A stretch of 64,000 bases of DNA from Streptomyces viridochromogenes (GCF_001270495.1 NZ_LGUR01000048.1:1-64000); one strand, 5' to 3'; numbered from the stretch's first letter, positions 53,521-63,062 are shown. Notes: a model not told the origin generated them from the letters alone. Numbers and translations are program-made.

Positions 53521-54843
53521 TCACAGCTCGCCCATCCGCCGGATGACCGGCGCCACTCGCTGCACGCCGTGCCGGTAGGCACCGCGCGCCGCCCGGCGCA
53601 CTATCTGGCGGACCGGGCCGGGCTCCTTGTCGTGGGCGGGGGCGCCGGGCAGCGGGCTGCCGTCGGGGCCGAGGTGGTGGCGGGCGAGGATGCCGGGCAG
53701 ATAGCCGGGCGCGGTGGCCGGCGTGTAGTACGGCGTGAGGGCGGGCAGTCCGCCGGGCCGCTCCAGCAGCTTGGCGATGCGCTCGCGGGCCGCGTCGAAG
53801 GCGGTGGCGTAGGAGCCGTCGGCGCAGACGCCCTGCCGGGACACCCACTCCTCGTCGGGCGTCGGGCGGTGTCCGTCGTCCAGCTGGTCCCAGGAGGCGA
53901 GGCAGCCCGAGCCGATGAAGTGGTGGTTGCCGAGCGTCTCGCGCACGCCGAGGTCGGTGAGGACGACGGTGGGGACACGGCGGTGCAGCGACTCCAGCGC
54001 CGCCGTGGAGCTGATCGTGACCAGCAGGTCGGTGCGGTCGAGAACCTCGCCCATGTTCCCGTACACCAGACGGAAGTTGGCCGGCGGTTCGAGCCCCTGC
54101 ACCAGCTTCTGGTACGGCAACTCCTCGATGTGCGTGGTGTGTTCGCCCGGCTTGGAGCGCAGCTTGAGCAGCACCTCGCGCTCGGGGTGCTTGCGGGCGT
54201 GCTGGATCAGCCGGTTCAGCAGGTACGTACGGTCCTTGCGGCTGTCCGGCACCGAGGGCTGGGCGGCGAAGACGACCGTGTACGGGTCGCGCTCACCGGC
54301 GTAGGGCTCCCCGCCGAGGAACGGCAGCGCCACCTCGGTCACCGCCGAGGCGTCGGCGCCGACCCCCTCGTACACCGCGCGGAACCGCTCGGCGTCCTGG
54401 CGGGAGTTGGCGAGGACGAGGTCCGCGCCGTGCCGCAGCAGCAGGCCGTCGGCGAGCTTCTCGTAGACGACGCCGACATAGCCGGTGACGACCACGGGCC
54501 GCTGCGACTGTCCCTCCCAGACCCGCTTGAGGCCGTGCAGTACGGCCTGTACGCCCCCGCCGACGAGGGCGAGGACCAGGACGTCGTACGACTCCTGCCC
54601 CATGGCACGCAGGAACTCGACGGCGGTCACCTCGCGGAGGGAGTCGGCGTGGACGCCGACCTCCTGGAGCTGGCGAGGGGTGGGGGTGGCCCGGCCGCGC
54701 AGGAGATAGCCGTCCAGGCGGATACCCGCCTCGCCCCCGCTCTCCGGGGCGATGCGGTTCGCGGTGAGCGCACCCCACTTCCACCGGGTGTCGGAATCCG
54801 CGAGTACGGCGACTCTCAGGCTGTTCGTAGCACTTGCTGGCAC
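53521..54843 (-). CDS. Putative glycosyltransferase of the DUF6716 type
   Basis: A 440-residue protein. LRVAVLADSDTRWKWGALTA begins the first domain; further features are VLVLALVGGGVQAVLHGLKR, RPVVVTGYVGVVYEKLADGL, DLVLANSRQDAERF, VVFAAQPSVPDSRKDRTYLL and DLLVTISSTAALESLHRRVP with VVLTDLGVRETLGNHHFIGS. The last elements are typical of capsule-type GT-B glycosyltransferases. I recall the name DUF6716 for it, without certainty. GTG 54843 follows TAGCGT by 7 bases on the minus strand, so it is likely leaderless. First gene of the neu operon, divergent from the GT2 gene. Confidence 0.75.
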   Translation of the reverse strand: MPASATNSLRVAVLADSDTRWKWGALTANRIAPESGGEAGIRLDGYLLRGRATPTPRQLQEVGVHADSLREVTAVEFLRAMGQESYDVLVLALVGGGVQAVLHGLKRVWEGQSQRPVVVTGYVGVVYEKLADGLLLRHGADLVLANSRQDAERFRAVYEGVGADASAVTEVALPFLGGEPYAGERDPYTVVFAAQPSVPDSRKDRTYLLNRLIQHARKHPEREVLLKLRSKPGEHTTHIEELPYQKLVQGLEPPANFRLVYGNMGEVLDRTDLLVTISSTAALESLHRRVPTVVLTDLGVRETLGNHHFIGSGCLASWDQLDDGHRPTPDEEWVSRQGVCADGSYATAFDAARERIAKLLERPGGLPALTPYYTPATAPGYLPGILARHHLGPDGSPLPGAPAHDKEPGPVRQIVRRAARGAYRHGVQRVAPVIRRMGEL

Positions 54844-55041
54844 GTCGAAGACGCTAGGAAGCGATTCCGAGGTTCCGCCCAACCTGAATGCAACAAACGG
54901 TTAACAGCACACCGACGAACGGCGAATCAGGCTCGGATCGCCCCGAGAAAGGCCCTGGTTCACAGATCTGCCACGCGTCGTTCACCTGGTATCAAGCAGA
55001 CGGTCAAGACGAATGCCGGGCCTGCCCCTAACGTCACCTAC

Positions 55042-56019
55042 GTGGTCAAGCTCTCCGTCATCGTGCCGTTCTACAACGTGCAGCAATATGCGCCCGACAC
55101 CCTGAAGAGTCTGCGTGCGAACGCCCGCGACGACTTCGAATTCATTCTCGTCGACGACTGCTCGCGCGACGAGACGCCGGACATTCTCGCGCGCGCGGAG
55201 CGCGAGCTTCCAGGCGCGGTGTATGTCAGACACGAGCAGAACGGAGGACTGGCGACCGCCCGCAACACCGGGATCGACAAGGCGCGCGGCGAGTACCTCA
55301 CGTTCCTGGACGGCGACGACTGGCTCGCCCCCGGCTACTACGCGCAACTCGTCTCCGCCATGGAGGAGTTGGGCTGTGACTTCGTACGCACCGACCACGT
55401 CCAGTGCACCGCCCGGGCCCGGTCCGTGCACCGTGTCCCGGTCGGTCGCCGGGGCGTGGTGATGAACCCCCGGGACGCGATCCTGCCCGCCGACCGCTCC
55501 ACCTCCGTGGACTACGCCTTCGCCTGGGCGGGCGCCTATCACCGCCGGCTGGTCGACCGGGGCGTGCTGCACTTCACCGACGGGCTGCGCACGGCCGAGG
55601 ACCGGCCGTGGATCTGGAAGCTCCACCGGGAAGCGGATTCCTTCGCCGCGGTGGGGCTCCTGGGTGTGTTCTACCGGCGAGGAGTCACCTCGTCGCTCAC
55701 CCAGATCGGTGACGTGCGACAGCTCGACTTCATTCGCGCGTTCGACCAGGTCGTCCAGGAAACGGCACAGGACCGGAATGCGGACGAACTCCTGCCCAAG
55801 GCCGTTCGCACCTACTGCGCAATCATTTCCCATCATCTGGGATCCATCGAAAGGTTCGAGCCCCCGGTGGCGAGAAAACTGAAGTCCATGAGCGCCGCCG
55901 CACTGCGCCGGCTGCCGCAGGACGTACTGGACGACGCCCTCGACTCCATGGATGTCCAGCGCGCGTCGAGGCTGCGCCGACTGCGCCGCCGGCCCGCTGC
56001 CGCGGGAGCCGCCGCGTGA
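55042..56019 (+). CDS. Family 2 glycosyltransferase
   Basis: A 325-residue GT-A enzyme. VVKLSVIVPFYNVQQYAPDT is the N-terminus, FILVDDCSRDETPDI the nucleotide-binding start, GGLATARNTGIDKARGEYLT and FLDGDDW the DxD metal site, and ERPWIWKL-type sequence (AEDRPWIWKLHREA) the acceptor region. It probably adds a sugar to the polymer or primes it. GTG 55042 is 7 bases after TAACGT, so again leaderless. Its stop overlaps the next gene by 4 bases. Confidence 0.9.
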   Translation: MVKLSVIVPFYNVQQYAPDTLKSLRANARDDFEFILVDDCSRDETPDILARAERELPGAVYVRHEQNGGLATARNTGIDKARGEYLTFLDGDDWLAPGYYAQLVSAMEELGCDFVRTDHVQCTARARSVHRVPVGRRGVVMNPRDAILPADRSTSVDYAFAWAGAYHRRLVDRGVLHFTDGLRTAEDRPWIWKLHREADSFAAVGLLGVFYRRGVTSSLTQIGDVRQLDFIRAFDQVVQETAQDRNADELLPKAVRTYCAIISHHLGSIERFEPPVARKLKSMSAAALRRLPQDVLDDALDSMDVQRASRLRRLRRRPAAAGAAA

Positions 56020-57350
56020 CCACGCAGATCTTCCAGGCGTCCACGCTGTACGGCACCGCCACGCTCGCCGCCGCCCTCGACTCAGGCTGTTTCCGCCCGG
56101 CCGACCGGCGCATCCTGCTCGTCTGCAACAACGCGACGACACCGGAGACGACGCCCGGCCTGGACGAGATGCCGGGCTTCGAGCAGTTGCGCGAACGCTT
56201 CGACGACGTCGTGTCGTGGAACGAGACGTTCTTCCCCTTCCACCCGGGCGGCTGGGCCCCGCGGCAGGACGACGTCCCGCTGTGGGAACGCTATCTGCGG
56301 ATGTCCTGGGACCTCGGCGACGACGACGTCGAGGTCGCCGTCGAGTCGATCCAGGTCAACCCCGCGCTCGGCCTCGCGCAGATGTTCACCGGCGCGCCCG
56401 TCACGGTCTACGCGGACGGCCTGATGAGCTACGGCCCCACCCGCAACAAGATCGACCCGCTGGTCGGCACCCGCATCGACCGGCTGCTCCACCTCGACCT
56501 GGTGCCGGGTCTGAAGCCGCTCCTGCTCACCGAGTTCGGCGTCGAGCCGGAGCTCGTCCCGACCGCGGCCTTCACCAAGGTGCTCGCCGAACTCGTCGCG
56601 ACCGGGGACGAGTTGCCCGCGATCGACGAACCCGCGCTGCTGCTCGGTCAGTACCTCTCCGCGCTCGGCATCCTCACGGCGGAGCAGGAGGAGGACCTGC
56701 ACGTCCGGATGCTGAAGGGCGCCTTCGCGCTCGGCCACACCCGGGTGGTGTTCAAGCCGCACCCCACCGCCCCGGCCCGTTTCACCCGCACCCTGGAGCG
56801 GGAGGCCGAGAAGCTCGGCGCGGAGCTCACGGTCCTGGACACCCCGGTCCTCGCCGAGGTGCTGTACCAGCGGATGCGCCCCGCCCTGGTGGTCGGCTGC
56901 TTCTCGACGGCCCTGCTCACCGCGGCCGAGCTGTTCCGGCTGCCGGTCGCCCAGGTCGGTACGGACATCCTGCTGGACCGGCTGGCCCCGTACGAGAACA
57001 GCAACCGCGTACCCGTCACCATCGTCCACGCGCTGCTGCCCGAGCTGACGGACCGTGCCGCGGTCACCGACCAGCGCCGGGGCATGGACACGGACGCCCT
57101 CGCCGCCCTCCTGCGGGCCGTCGGCTTCGCCATGCAGGCCAAGGTCCTGCCGAACCTGCGGCGGGAGGCGGAGGAGTATCTGGCGCGGCATCTGAATCCG
57201 CACACCCTGCGGTATTTCAAGCGCAGGCGGCTGACCTCGCTGGGACTGCCCGGCGGGGTGCCGACCCAGCTGGCGTTCATCCCGCGCAACGCGACGGTCC
57301 GCCGGGTCGCGCGCAAGGCGCGCAGTCTGCGCCGGGCCGTAAAGCGCTGA
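56016..57350 (+). CDS. Polysialyltransferase-family protein
   Basis: A 444-residue protein of the alpha-2,8-polysialyltransferase family. IFQASTLYGTATLAAALDSG and RRILLVCNNATTPETTPG mark the N-terminal domain, SIQVNPALGLAQMFTGAPVT and VYADGLMSYGPTRNKIDP the middle, TRVVFKPHPTAPARFTRTLE the nucleotide-sugar motif (HP), and VVGCFSTALLTAAELFRLPV the (S/T)-rich late motif. The C-terminal tail is very basic (RRVARKARSLRRAVKR), possibly for membrane attachment. It would polymerise CMP-nonulosonate. Translationally coupled to the GT2 gene by a GTGA overlap. Confidence 0.8.
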   Translation: MTTQIFQASTLYGTATLAAALDSGCFRPADRRILLVCNNATTPETTPGLDEMPGFEQLRERFDDVVSWNETFFPFHPGGWAPRQDDVPLWERYLRMSWDLGDDDVEVAVESIQVNPALGLAQMFTGAPVTVYADGLMSYGPTRNKIDPLVGTRIDRLLHLDLVPGLKPLLLTEFGVEPELVPTAAFTKVLAELVATGDELPAIDEPALLLGQYLSALGILTAEQEEDLHVRMLKGAFALGHTRVVFKPHPTAPARFTRTLEREAEKLGAELTVLDTPVLAEVLYQRMRPALVVGCFSTALLTAAELFRLPVAQVGTDILLDRLAPYENSNRVPVTIVHALLPELTDRAAVTDQRRGMDTDALAALLRAVGFAMQAKVLPNLRREAEEYLARHLNPHTLRYFKRRRLTSLGLPGGVPTQLAFIPRNATVRRVARKARSLRRAVKR

Positions 57351-57389
57351 GCGCACCTTTCCCAGGGTGTGGGGCCGTTTCCGATCCCC

Positions 57390-57430
57390 AGGGCGTGGGG
57401 CCGCTTCCGAACGGAGCGGCCCCGCGCCCT
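57390..57430 (+). terminator. Terminator after the polysialyltransferase gene
   Basis: AGGGCGTGGGGCCGCT (57390-57405) pairs with AGCGGCCCCGCGCCCT (57415-57430), 16 base pairs with one G-U pair, followed by TTTCAC. Confidence 0.8.
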
Positions 57431-57596
57431 TTCACGTCTTCTCCCCTTCACGTCACCTTCCCAGGATTTCTCGGCAAGCGACAGGAAGATGAATTCCCGC
57501 CGACGGCTGACCGAAGTCTGTCCGCATCCGGCGAAGCACCTTGTTAATTCGGACTAATGTGCTGTGGCCCGACTGAGTTCCACTGAGGGGAATCCT

Positions 57597-58778
57597 GTGA
57601 TCGACGCGTCCGAGGGCACCCGAGCGGCCTCCACGGACACCGCGGTGCGCACGGTCCTGCCGTCCACCGTCTCCGCTCAGCCCGCCGATCAGCCCCCCAA
57701 GCGGGACAAGCCCCGCGAGACCCGGCTGCGCGCGCTGGACGGACTGCGCCTGGTGGCCGCGCTGATGGTCGCGGCGTACCACTACGGCGGCCGTGACGGC
57801 GAGGTCTCCCAGGCCTGGGGCAGCTCGCCGAGCCTCCAGTTCCCCACGCTGCACGAGCTGTTCGCGTACGGCTGCCTGGGTGTGCAGGTGTTCTTCGTGA
57901 TCAGCGGGTTCGTCATATGCATGAGCGGCTGGGGTCGCTCGCTGCGCTCGTTCTTCGCCTCCCGCGCCGCCCGGCTGCTGCCCGCGTACTGGGCGGCGAT
58001 CATTCTCGTGACGGCGGTGTTCGCGCTGCCCGTGGTCGCCTACAAGGCCGTGTCGCCGAGCGACGCGCTGGTGAACCTGACGATGCTCCAGCAGCCGCTG
58101 GGCGTCGACCGGGTGCTGGGCGTGTGCTGGACCCTGTGGGCGGAGATCCGCTTCTACGCCCTGTTCGCGCTGTGCATCGTGCTGCCCGGGGCGACTCGCC
58201 GGCGGGTGATCATGTTCTGCGCCTTCTGGACGCTGGGGGCGGCCATCGCGCAGGCCGCGCAGGAGCCGCTCCTCGACCTGGTGCTGATGCCCGAGTACGC
58301 GCCGTACTTCATCGGCGGCGTCGGCCTGTACCTCGTGCACCGCGATCGCCGGGACGCGTACGCCTGGGGCATCGTGGTCGTGAGCTGGCTGATCGGTCAG
58401 CACTACGCGGTCGACCGCCTGTGGCACGCGCCGGAGGTGCAGGCGTTCTCCTACCGCAGCTCCTTCGGCATCATCCTGGTCGTCACCCTGGGCTTCCTGG
58501 CCGTCACCGCGATCGCGCTGGGCTGGCTGAGCTGGGCGAACTGGCGCTGGCTGACGGTCGCGGGCGCCCTGACGTACCCGTTCTACCTCGTCCACGAGCA
58601 TCTGGGCTGGGTTGTCATCGAGGTCCTGCACCGGGACCTCGGCATCCCCTCGTACGCCACCGTCCTGCTCACGGTCGCCTCGATGCTGCTGCTCGCCCGG
58701 CTGCTCAACCGGGGTGTGGAGGACTGGGCCACGCCGCTGCTGCGTCGCGAGCTGGCCAGGATTCCCAGGAAGAATTAA
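57597..58778 (+). CDS. Acyltransferase 3 family membrane protein
   Basis: A 393-residue integral membrane O-acyltransferase (OatA/NodX type) with about ten helices. The catalytic His region is MVAAYHYGGRDGE near the first helix, RSFFASRAARLLPAYWAA is the second family motif, and NLTMLQQPLGVDRV precedes VLGVCWTLWAEIRFYALFAL. It probably acetylates the polymer sugars on the membrane. GTG 57597 has GAGGGG 6 bases upstream; the frame is open from 57564. After a terminator, so it has its own promoter. Confidence 0.92.
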   Translation: MIDASEGTRAASTDTAVRTVLPSTVSAQPADQPPKRDKPRETRLRALDGLRLVAALMVAAYHYGGRDGEVSQAWGSSPSLQFPTLHELFAYGCLGVQVFFVISGFVICMSGWGRSLRSFFASRAARLLPAYWAAIILVTAVFALPVVAYKAVSPSDALVNLTMLQQPLGVDRVLGVCWTLWAEIRFYALFALCIVLPGATRRRVIMFCAFWTLGAAIAQAAQEPLLDLVLMPEYAPYFIGGVGLYLVHRDRRDAYAWGIVVVSWLIGQHYAVDRLWHAPEVQAFSYRSSFGIILVVTLGFLAVTAIALGWLSWANWRWLTVAGALTYPFYLVHEHLGWVVIEVLHRDLGIPSYATVLLTVASMLLLARLLNRGVEDWATPLLRRELARIPRKN

Positions 58779-58910
58779 GAAACCGGTAAGGCCCCTGGTC
58801 AGCGGGGAAATACGCGGACGCCCTCCCGCGCCGCGTCTCCTGCACGTCATCTCCCGTTCAGCTGTCGCCCCTGGGATACGGAGCGCACAGCGCGAGAGAG
58901 AGGTGTCACC

Positions 58911-59807
58911 GTGCGAGACCCCCGGATGACGGCGATCGGCAAGGGACTGAGGCGTCGGGGCAGGCTGATGATGCAGGCGGTGAGCCCGCCACGGGGGAGC
59001 CTTGACGCCATCCCCTCGCCCCGGCCCCGGAACTCGGACGTCCCCGGCGTCTCCGACGACGCCTGCTACACCGCGCCTCCCGCTCCGCGCCTGGTGGAGT
59101 CACCGGTCTTCGTCCTGTCCTCGGTGCGCTCCGGGTCGACCCTGCTGCGGGTGCTGCTGAACAGCCACAGCCGGGTCCGGGCCCCGCACGAGATGCATCT
59201 GCGCACCGTGCACGTCCAGCTGTCCCGCGAGTTCACGGCCGCCGCCATGCAGGAACTGCGGCTCGACAAGGACGAGCTGGAACACCTGCTGTGGGACCGG
59301 GTGCTCCACCTCGAACTCACCCGCAGCGGCAAGGACGTCATCGTCGACAAGACCCCGCCGAACACCCTCATCTGGCCCCGGCTGCACCGATGTTGGCCGA
59401 AGGCACGCCACATCGTCCTGCTGCGGCATCCGGGCACCGTCATCGCGTCCCTGACCGAGCGCCGGTCGGATCCCGACCACGAGGCCATCCGGGCCGAGGT
59501 CCTCGGCTACAGCGAGAAGCTGGAGGAGGCGCGCCGGAACCTCGACGTCCATGTGGTCCGGTACGAGGAGCTGACCGCGGAGCCGGAGCGGGTCACCCGC
59601 GGCGTCTGCGCCTATCTCGGCGTTCCCTGGGAGCCCGGCATGCTCGACTACGGCGCACAGGACCACGGCACCCTCCGCCCCCAGCTGGGCGACTGGTCCA
59701 GCACCCTCAAGTCCGGCCGCATCCAGCCCGCCCGCACCGCCCACCCGGACATCGAACTCCCGCCGCGCCTGGCGGAGTTGGCGCAGGAATGGGGATACCC
59801 GGTCTGA
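58911..59807 (+). CDS. Sulfotransferase
   Basis: A 298-residue PAPS-dependent sulfotransferase. The 5'-phosphosulfate loop is VFVLSSVRSGSTLLRVLLNS, followed by DVIVDKTPPNTLIWPRL (typical DKTP motif) and IVLLRHPGTVIASLTERR, the 3'-phosphate loop with Arg and Ser. The C-terminal LGVPWEPGMLDYG is also family-like. It transfers sulfate to a hydroxyl, perhaps on the cell-wall polymer or a lipid. GTG 58911 has GAGAGAGG at good spacing. A Pro/Ser-rich segment of about 60 residues precedes the domain. Confidence 0.88.
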   Translation: MRDPRMTAIGKGLRRRGRLMMQAVSPPRGSLDAIPSPRPRNSDVPGVSDDACYTAPPAPRLVESPVFVLSSVRSGSTLLRVLLNSHSRVRAPHEMHLRTVHVQLSREFTAAAMQELRLDKDELEHLLWDRVLHLELTRSGKDVIVDKTPPNTLIWPRLHRCWPKARHIVLLRHPGTVIASLTERRSDPDHEAIRAEVLGYSEKLEEARRNLDVHVVRYEELTAEPERVTRGVCAYLGVPWEPGMLDYGAQDHGTLRPQLGDWSSTLKSGRIQPARTAHPDIELPPRLAELAQEWGYPV

Positions 59808-60005
59808 CCCGCCCGGTCCCGCCCCCAACCGTCCGAACCGGCGTCCCGCCGTGGGCGCCGCTCGCCCCGTCGCCCGGCAACCGGTGAGGCCCCTGTTGTC
59901 CGGGCGAAGTTGTCCCGCCGTTCATCCGGCGGCGGGTTTGGCGTACCCCCTCCGGGCAGATGCCCGAGTACCCCGTCCGATCCGCAGGTTCACAACGGAG
60001 TGCTC

Positions 60006-60926
60006 GTGCCCATGGCAGCCACACAGCCCACGACCGCCGCCCGACGTCCCCGCACCCTCGACGACGTCCCCGGCTGGTTCCCCGCTCTCGACCAGGTGCT
60101 TTTCGACTGGCTCCTCGACCGGCAGCGATCCGCCGGCCTGCACGGCGACCTGCTGGAGGTCGGCGTGTACATGGGCAAGAGCGCGATCTTCCTCGGGCGC
60201 CGCCTCCAGCCGGGCGAGCGCTACACGGTGTGCGACCTCTTCGAGGGGGACGCGCCGGACGACGCCAACCAGGCGGAGTCGCAGAAGTCGTACGGCTCCC
60301 TGACCCGGCGGGCCTTCGAGGAGAACTACCTCTCCTTCCACGACGAGCTGCCCCGTGTCCTGCAGGGCCCCAGCTCGATCGTGCCCGACGAGGTCCCGCC
60401 GCGGTCGTGCCGGTTCGTGCACATCGACGGCTCGCATCTGTACGAGCACGTGTACGACGACATCGGCGCCGCCCAGGACCTGCTGGTGCCGGACGGAGTG
60501 GTCGTCCTGGACGATTTCCGCTCCGAGCACACGCCCGGTGTCTCCATAGCCGCCTGGGAGGCCGTGCTCAACCGGGGCCTGCGCCCGATCTGCCTGAGCA
60601 CGCAGAAGCTGTACGGCACCTGGGGTGACCCCGGGCCGGTACAGGAGGAGCTGCTGGCGATGGTGCGGGCGCGCACGGACTGCCGGCTGAGCGTCCAGCA
60701 GGCGGCCGGGCACCGCATCGTCCGCCTCAAGGCCAAGGGCACACAGGCCCCGCCGTTCCCGCCGTCCCGGCACGCGGACGACACCACCGAACAGCCCGCC
60801 GAGCAGCCCGCAGCCCGCCCCGCGCCCCGGCGGACCTCCCGCAGTCGCGCCCGAGCGCTCGCCACCGACCTGCTCCCGCCGGTCCTCACCCGCGCGATCC
60901 GCGAGGCCCGGCGCCGGGGACGGTGA
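60006..60926 (+). CDS. Class I SAM methyltransferase of the TylF/MycF type
   Basis: A 306-residue protein with GDLLEVGVYMGKSAIFLGRR (motif I), RYTVCDLFEGDAPDDANQ, RFVHIDGSHLYEHVYDDIGA (metal site with Asp/His) and PDGVVVLDDFRSEHTPG. These are typical of Methyltransf_24 and sugar O-methyltransferases such as TylF and MycF. The C-terminal 50 residues are low-complexity (EQPAEQPAARPAPRR) and basic. It may methylate a polymer sugar. GTG 60006 has GGAG 5 bases upstream; ATG 60012 is two codons later. Confidence 0.85.
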   Translation: MPMAATQPTTAARRPRTLDDVPGWFPALDQVLFDWLLDRQRSAGLHGDLLEVGVYMGKSAIFLGRRLQPGERYTVCDLFEGDAPDDANQAESQKSYGSLTRRAFEENYLSFHDELPRVLQGPSSIVPDEVPPRSCRFVHIDGSHLYEHVYDDIGAAQDLLVPDGVVVLDDFRSEHTPGVSIAAWEAVLNRGLRPICLSTQKLYGTWGDPGPVQEELLAMVRARTDCRLSVQQAAGHRIVRLKAKGTQAPPFPPSRHADDTTEQPAEQPAARPAPRRTSRSRARALATDLLPPVLTRAIREARRRGR

Positions 60927-60942
60927 GACGTCGGCCATGGAA

Positions 60943-60972
60943 GAAGGGCGACCGCCGAAGCGGTCGCCCTTC
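60943..60972. terminator. Bidirectional terminator at the end of the glycopolymer cluster
   Basis: GAAGGGCGACCGC (60943-60955) and its reverse complement (60960-60972) form a 13-base perfect stem with CGAA loop. It lies between the methyltransferase gene and the convergent lectin fragment. Confidence 0.85.
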
Positions 60973-61000
60973 CGTTCCCGCGGCCTTCAGCGGCCGGAGG

Positions 61001-61333
61001 TCAGAGGTTGATCCAGTTCCATCGCTGGTCCCCGCTGTCCGAGCAGGTCCACTGGATGACCTTGGCGCCGTTGTCCGAGCTGGAGCCGGGGATCGCCAGG
61101 CACTTGTCGCTGTTCAGGTTCCGCAGCCGCTGCCAGCTGTCACGGATCCAGACCTGCTCGCTGCCGCCGTCGCAGGGCCACTGAACGGCCTGGGCGCCGT
61201 TGTCCGTGGTGGCACCGGGCATGGCGATGCACTTCAGGCTGTTGCGGTTGCGGATGATGTAACGGTCGCCGTTCCCACCTGCGACCTTCGTCAGCGTCCA
61301 GTCCTGGGAGGGGTGGGACGGGTCGTGGGGCGG
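61001..61333 (-). pseudogene. Orphan ricin B-type lectin domain fragment
   Basis: About 95 residues in a frame different from that of the mutase, ending at TGA 61001. They show two beta-trefoil lectin repeats: DWTLTKVAGGNGDRYIIRNR then NSLKCIAMPGATTDNGAQAV QW-type, and KCLAIPGSSSDNGAKVIQWT with the end DQRWNWINL. The QxW motif is present twice. There is no signal peptide, catalytic domain or reliable start, and the upstream frame runs into the mutase coding sequence. Intact ricin domains have three repeats and are secreted, so this is probably the remnant of an exported protein. Confidence 0.7.
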
Positions 61334-61338
61334 GTCGT

Positions 61339-62919
61339 TCAGAACACGTCGCTCGGCAGGTAGGTCCCCCACACCTCCCGCAGCGCGTCGCACACCTCGC
61401 CCACCGTCGCCCGGGCCCGCAACGCGTCCTTCATCGGGTACAGCACGTTGTCCTGGCCCTCGGCCGCCTTCTGCAGCGCGGCCAGCGCCGTGTCCACCGC
61501 TCCCTGGTCCCGTTCCGCACGCAGCCTCACGAGCCGTTCCGCCTGCCGGGCCTCGATGGCCGGGTCCACGCGGAGCGGCTCGTACGGCTCCTCCTCGTGC
61601 AGCTGGAAGCGGTTGACGCCGACGACCACCCGCTCGCCGGAGTCCGTCTCCTGGGCGATCCGGTACGCGCTGTGCTCGATCTCGTTCTTCTGGAAGCCGT
61701 GCTCGATGGCCGCCACCGCGCCGCCGAGGTCCTCGATCCTCCGCATCAGCCCGACCGCCGCCGCCTCGACGTCGTCGGTCATCCTCTCGATGGCATAGGA
61801 GCCCGCGAAGGGGTCCACGGTCGCCGTCACGTCCGTCTCGTACGCGAGGACCTGCTGCGTCCGCAACGCCAGCCGCGCGCTCTTGTCCGTCGGCAGCGCG
61901 ATCGCCTCGTCGAAGGAGTTGGTGTGCAGGGACTGGGTGCCGCCGAACACCGCCGCGAGGCCCTGCACCGCGACCCGGACCAGGTTCACCTCCGGCTGCT
62001 GGGCCGTCAGCTGCACGCCGGCCGTCTGGGTGTGGAAGCGGAGCATCAGCGACTTGGGGTTCCTCGCCCCGAACTCGTCCCGCATCACGCGGGCCCAGAT
62101 GCGGCGGGCGGCACGGAACTTGGCGACCTCCTCCAGGAGCGTCGTACGGGCGACGAAGAAGAAGGAGAGGCGGGGCGCGAAGTCGTCGACGTCCATACCG
62201 GCCGCGACCGCCGTGCGGACGTACTCGATGCCGTCGGCGAGGGTGAAGGCGATCTCCTGCGCGGGGGACGCGCCCGCCTCGGCCATGTGGTAGCCGGAGA
62301 TCGAGATCGTGTTCCACTTCGGGATCTCGGCCTTGCAGTACCGGAAGATGTCGGCGATCAGCCGGAGGGACGGCTTCGGCGGGAAGATGTACGTGCCGCG
62401 CGCGATGTACTCCTTCAGCACGTCGTTCTGGATCGTGCCGGTGAGCCGGTCCGCCGGGACCCCCTGTTCCTCCGCGACCAGCTGGTACAGCAGGAGGAGC
62501 AGCGCGGCCGGCGCGTTGATCGTCATCGACGTCGACACCTGGTCCAGCGGGATCCCGTCGAACAGCACCCGCATGTCGTCGATCGAGTCGATGGCCACGC
62601 CCACCTTGCCGACCTCGCCGTGCGCGATCGGCGCGTCGGAGTCGTGGCCCATCTGGGTGGGCAGGTCGAAGGCGACCGAGAGGCCCATCGTGCCGTGGGC
62701 GATCAGCTGCCGGTAGCGGGCGTTCGACTCCGTTGCCGTGCCGAAGCCCGCGTACTGGCGCATCGTCCAGGGGCGGCCCGTGTACATGGAGGGGTACACG
62801 CCGCGCGTGAACGGGTACGCCCCCGGCTCGCCCAGCTTCTCGGCCGGGTCCCAGCCGTCCTGCGCGTCCGGCCCGTAGACCGGCTCGATGGGCAGTCCGG
62901 ACTCCGACTCACGCGCCAT
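61339..62919 (-). CDS. Methylmalonyl-CoA mutase catalytic subunit without B12-binding domain
   Basis: A 526-residue protein equal to the substrate-binding barrel of methylmalonyl-CoA mutase. Tyr56 in RQYAGFG and Arg174 in [10 protein letters not shown] are 118 residues apart and match Tyr89 and Arg207 of the Propionibacterium enzyme, the pair that selects methylmalonyl-CoA over isobutyryl-CoA (Phe and Gln). The C-terminus stops after GTYLPSDVF, so the cobalamin-binding domain must come from a separate small subunit, as in IcmA/IcmB. ATG 62919 has GGAGG 7 bases upstream. It would link PccB product to succinyl-CoA. Confidence 0.94.
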   Translation of the reverse strand: MARESESGLPIEPVYGPDAQDGWDPAEKLGEPGAYPFTRGVYPSMYTGRPWTMRQYAGFGTATESNARYRQLIAHGTMGLSVAFDLPTQMGHDSDAPIAHGEVGKVGVAIDSIDDMRVLFDGIPLDQVSTSMTINAPAALLLLLYQLVAEEQGVPADRLTGTIQNDVLKEYIARGTYIFPPKPSLRLIADIFRYCKAEIPKWNTISISGYHMAEAGASPAQEIAFTLADGIEYVRTAVAAGMDVDDFAPRLSFFFVARTTLLEEVAKFRAARRIWARVMRDEFGARNPKSLMLRFHTQTAGVQLTAQQPEVNLVRVAVQGLAAVFGGTQSLHTNSFDEAIALPTDKSARLALRTQQVLAYETDVTATVDPFAGSYAIERMTDDVEAAAVGLMRRIEDLGGAVAAIEHGFQKNEIEHSAYRIAQETDSGERVVVGVNRFQLHEEEPYEPLRVDPAIEARQAERLVRLRAERDQGAVDTALAALQKAAEGQDNVLYPMKDALRARATVGEVCDALREVWGTYLPSDVF

Positions 62920-63062
62920 GGTGGGGCCTCCGTGTCGCAGTTCACTTCTGTGTCCCACCATGCCGCGTAGTTCGCAACCGGTCACGTGCGGGGAACATCT
63001 CAGGTGACATCGGGGCGGTCAGCCCGGTCGGGGCGGCCGCGGTGAGACGCCGGGGGGCGGAA

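Noticed and set aside
61001..62919. Mutase-lectin fusion protein
   Set aside because: The lectin repeats are in another frame after a clear mutase stop at 61339-61341, and a cytoplasmic mutase with an exported lectin domain makes little sense.
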